From the NCBI GenBank assembly GCA_900544075.1, contig UQTJ01000007.1, positions 40,733-104,732 on the forward strand: a DNA stretch of 64,000 nucleotides. The letters run 5' to 3'. A program made the position numbers and the translations under genes. Positions 61,815-64,000 of this stretch are shown here, in pieces (the stretch's first letter is position 1; every line of letters starts with the position of its first letter). The DNA is from an uncultured Bacteroides sp. (GTDB taxonomy: Bacteria > Bacteroidota > Bacteroidia > Bacteroidales > Bacteroidaceae). The notes below the pieces were generated by a model. That model was not told the DNA's origin, ran no database searches, and saw nothing but the letters and a program-made list of their open reading frames with translations.

Positions 61815-63533
61815 ATGAAGACAAGAAACAAACTATACGATAAGAGCCGGCTGCGCCTCCTTTGTCTGCTGACAGCGTTGCTTGGCTTATTCGGTGCCGG
61901 ACAGACATGGGCAGGCAATCCCACCACCCTCACCGTGGGCGGCACCAATGTGCAGAGCGGCGGCTACTGGACGACCGACGAAAGCGGCACCCTGACCGCC
62001 GACGGGGCCAGCGCAGAGAACTACAATGTCTACTACGACGGCAACGGCACCCTGACCCTGAAGGACGCCACCATCAACGGCACGAATACCATCGGTCATG
62101 TCGGAGCGGGCATCTACGCAGAGGGCGACCTGACCATCGTGGTGGAGGGCAGCAGCACCGTCAAGGGCGTTCAGGATCCAAACGGCGAATCCCAGAGCAT
62201 CCGTGTGCAGGGGAATCTGACCATCCAAGGCGGCGGCAGCCTGACCGCGCGGGGCGCTGAGACAAGCTCAGGCAGCAGTTATGGTATCTTTGTCATTGGA
62301 TCATTCACCCAGCAAGGCGGCAGCGTCACCGCCATCGGCGGCAATGTTAACGGAAACTATACTTCGAGAGGTCTCTATGTATCCGATGGCACAGTTACGG
62401 CGCAGGACGGGACGCTGACCGCCACCGGCGGTGACACCAGTGGCAGCAGTTACGGCATCTCTATGCTTTCGTCTTCGTCTGTCACCGTGGGCAGTGCCGC
62501 CGTGACCGCCACCGGCGGCACAGGTAATTACAGTTATGGCCTTTATGTTAACTCCTCTTCCCCTTCCGTTTCCCCTTCCGTGACCCTATCCGGCAGCGGC
62601 TCCCTCACCGCCCGGAGCGGATCGGCGACGAGCGAGGCGGGCGGCATCTACTTTGATAACATTTGGGGCAGCACAAGGTCTGTGACCGTCGGGAACGGCT
62701 CCACCCTGCTGACTAACAGTGTGATATTTAGGGATTCGTCTTTCAATGAAAATCCGCTGGCCCCCACCGGCGACGGCAGCTGGCTGATCTACGGCCAGAG
62801 CAACCAGACCAGTGCCGTGGGCGGCAGCTATACCCTGAAAGAGAATATCACCATCCCGGAAGATGTTACCCTCACCATCCCGGCGGGCGGCACCCTGACG
62901 ATTCCGGAAGATAAGACTTTGACTGCCGATGCCAACCAGTTGGTTGTAAACGGAGAACTGGTATTGGAAGGTACGTTCGAAAAAGCAAAGGAATTTGAAG
63001 GAACTGGAGCTATTGTTTTGGGCGAAATAACGCTGACTGACGATGAGGGTATTGGCGCGTATGAAGGTTACCAACTCAAGTTGAAAAGCAAAAAGGTTAC
63101 TTATGTCCGTGCCCTGTCAGATAACTCCCAATATGGAACCATCTGTCTGCCGTTCGTTCCTACTTCTGTAGCTGGCGGTCAGGTTACTTACTATCAGGTT
63201 TTGGAGTTGGAAAGCGACGAGATTACCCTCGTAGAAACCGATTTTGAAGCCGGCAAGCCGCTGTTCTATCAAACATCCGGTACAGGCAGCATCACCTTCA
63301 GCGCCGAAAGTGCCGCAGGCGTGGAACTGGTAACCACCCCTGCGACAGACAACTTCATGGAAGGTACAATGAGTGTGGCTACACCCACCGCGGGCTACTT
63401 CCTGAAGAACGGCAACATCTATCCGATAGCCAATGGAGACAAAGTAAAGGTGAAGCCTTTCCGTGCGTATGTGAAGGGGCAGAATGATGCTTCGCAAGCA
63501 AGCGTCATGTCTGTCAATGTGGCAAGACCGTAA
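61815..63533 (+). CDS. Large beta-helical surface protein, mosaic
   Basis: 572-residue exported protein with a Sec signal (ending GQTWAG) but no lipobox. Residues about 35-330 are short repeats rich in Gly, Ser and Thr (GSLTARGAETSSGSSYGIFV, GTLTATGGDTSGSSYGISM, AVTATGGTGNYSYGLYV), as in Cthe_2159-like or polymorphic right-handed beta-helices. The last 190 residues look like the C-terminal module of Bacteroidetes surface proteins (YGTICLPFVPTSV, then FLKNGNIYPIANGDKVKVKPFRAYV). DNA composition shifts from very G+C-rich to moderate at about 62930, inside the gene. Probably the tip adhesin of the pilus. Confidence 0.75.
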   Translation: MKTRNKLYDKSRLRLLCLLTALLGLFGAGQTWAGNPTTLTVGGTNVQSGGYWTTDESGTLTADGASAENYNVYYDGNGTLTLKDATINGTNTIGHVGAGIYAEGDLTIVVEGSSTVKGVQDPNGESQSIRVQGNLTIQGGGSLTARGAETSSGSSYGIFVIGSFTQQGGSVTAIGGNVNGNYTSRGLYVSDGTVTAQDGTLTATGGDTSGSSYGISMLSSSSVTVGSAAVTATGGTGNYSYGLYVNSSSPSVSPSVTLSGSGSLTARSGSATSEAGGIYFDNIWGSTRSVTVGNGSTLLTNSVIFRDSSFNENPLAPTGDGSWLIYGQSNQTSAVGGSYTLKENITIPEDVTLTIPAGGTLTIPEDKTLTADANQLVVNGELVLEGTFEKAKEFEGTGAIVLGEITLTDDEGIGAYEGYQLKLKSKKVTYVRALSDNSQYGTICLPFVPTSVAGGQVTYYQVLELESDEITLVETDFEAGKPLFYQTSGTGSITFSAESAAGVELVTTPATDNFMEGTMSVATPTAGYFLKNGNIYPIANGDKVKVKPFRAYVKGQNDASQASVMSVNVARP

Positions 63534-63597
63534 CAAAGTATTAAGAACTCCCATTCCGGGCGGGAGCATTTGTGCCCGGTAACATCATACAGACACC

Positions 63598-63635
63598 GCA
63601 GCCCGCTACCGTAAGGTCAGTGGGCTGCATTTTAA
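63598..63635 (+). terminator. Terminator of the pilus operon
   Basis: Stem GCAGCCC (63598-63604) and GGGCTGC (63622-63628) with inner pairing of ACC and GGT, followed by ATTTTAAT. A second weaker palindrome (CCGGGC and GCCCGG) lies at about 63556-63578. It is placed 65 bp after the adhesin stop. Confidence 0.65.
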
Positions 63636-63826
63636 TAAGGAGAAAAGAATAATATAAAAAATGAGGTAACCCGCATGAAACAGAAAACAATAGCAACCAG
63701 GCATGTGACACAATCGTCTATGTTCTTGGCTGGGTTGCGGTAGCTTTTGGCGAATAGTTCATCTTCCGCTGCTCTCTGCTCCAAAAACATCTGTATGGTT
63801 CGTTTGAAATGGTCTGTTCCTTTCAT
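63632..63826 (-). pseudogene. Truncated pcfK-like gene of a conjugative element
   Basis: 64-codon frame starting MKGTDHFKRTIQMFLEQRAA and continuing to NPAKNIDDCVT. This is recalled as the highly conserved N-terminus of PcfK-like proteins of CTnDOT-type elements, which are about 140-150 residues long. After about residue 41 the family sequence stops and is replaced by an unrelated hydrophobic run (CLVAIVFCFMRVTSFF). The gene therefore breaks near 63703. The family identification is from memory of the motif, not from a search. It starts 4 bp after the pcfJ-like stop. Confidence 0.7.
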
Positions 63827-63830
63827 AATC

Positions 63831-64000
63831 TCAAATTTTAGTCGGGTTGTCGTTCAAATAAAGTATCTCGCAATCTTCCACTTCTGTGGGAAGTCCGAAA
63901 AGGGGGTAATGGGTGAAATAAGGCTGTGCGTTCCCTTCTTCATCTGTGAGGGGTGAAACATCTTGTACTTGCCATTGCTTCATCCATCTGTCTATTGTCT
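63831..64000 (-). CDS. 3' end of a pcfJ-like gene, cut by window edge
   Basis: On the minus strand the frame is open from the window edge to a TGA at 63831-63833. It reads RWMKQWQVQDVSPLTDEEGN, then YFTHYPLFGLPTEVEDCEIL and ending LNDNPTKI. It lies immediately upstream of the pcfK-like gene, the order seen in CTnDOT-type integrative elements, where PcfJ and PcfK adjoin. Only about 55 C-terminal codons are in view, so the family is judged by context and by the resemblance of this tail. Confidence 0.6.
   Translation of the reverse strand, partial: TIDRWMKQWQVQDVSPLTDEEGNAQPYFTHYPLFGLPTEVEDCEILYLNDNPTKI

Overview
The window is a Bacteroidales chromosome segment, most likely from the Bacteroidaceae (Bacteroides/Phocaeicola type). 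The evidence is promoter boxes of the TAnnTTTG type instead of E. coli -10 boxes, many lipoproteins with short polar tails after the lipid cysteine, starts without clear Shine-Dalgarno sequences, a SusD-like protein, fimbrillin-type (type V) pilins, a sodium-pumping methylmalonyl-CoA decarboxylase cluster and PcfJ/PcfK genes of CTnDOT-like conjugative elements. Both edges cut genes: the left edge cuts an acetyl esterase and the right edge cuts a pcfJ-like gene. No rRNA, tRNA, CRISPR array or intact transposase was seen.

Layout. 1-7.0 kb is a plus-strand glucuronoxylan operon: SASA-type acetyl esterase, GPH sugar symporter, GH10 xylanase, GH43 and GH67 alpha-glucuronidase. Together they would deacetylate, cut, import and finish xylo-oligosaccharides. 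7.3-13.1 kb (minus) has a FAS1/SusD-like hybrid lipoprotein, a LuxR-type response regulator, a TPR histidine kinase and a GHL10 lipoprotein-like hydrolase. 13.2-19.9 kb (plus) holds cstA, a YbjQ protein, an outer-membrane barrel and two DUF3857 proteins, the first with a complete transglutaminase triad and the second with the triad lost. 20-28.4 kb (minus) holds pgk and then a run of envelope genes: an operon of a C11 (clostripain) lipoprotein, an unknown lipoprotein and a PagL-like barrel, then a Crp/Fnr regulator and several orphan lipoproteins. 28.6-33.8 kb (plus) is a TolC-EmrA-EmrB type efflux system with an AraC regulator. 33.9-36.8 kb (minus) holds an orphan antitoxin-like gene and a maf/kdsC/DUF2520/nitroreductase operon. 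36.9-42.7 kb (plus) holds a GNAT-like protein and the propionate branch: methylmalonyl-CoA epimerase, carboxyltransferase, LTD-OadG, biotin carrier and OadB. 42.9-45.3 kb holds a stand-alone amylase C-terminal domain, an esterase and an MFS pump. 45.4-51.3 kb (minus) is galM-gluP-galK, folC and marC.

51.3-63.6 kb is visibly richer in G+C than the rest and looks acquired. It encodes a complete type V pilus system: a seven-TM AraC regulator, an unknown membrane protein, an OmpA protein, a FimB/Mfa2-like anchor, four fimbrillins (one carrying GLUG repeats) and a large beta-helical surface protein. A 27-nt AC microsatellite lies in the leader between the regulator and the structural operon. The island abuts a pcfK gene cut off after about 41 codons and the end of pcfJ, so it probably sits in or beside an integrative conjugative element.

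The most interesting signals are the microsatellite-containing leader of the pilus operon, the mobile-element scar, the FAS1-SusD hybrid, the C11/lipoprotein/PagL operon, the solitary amylase C-domain gene and a dispersed palindromic repeat family built on ACGAAGCGTTTT found three times between genes.
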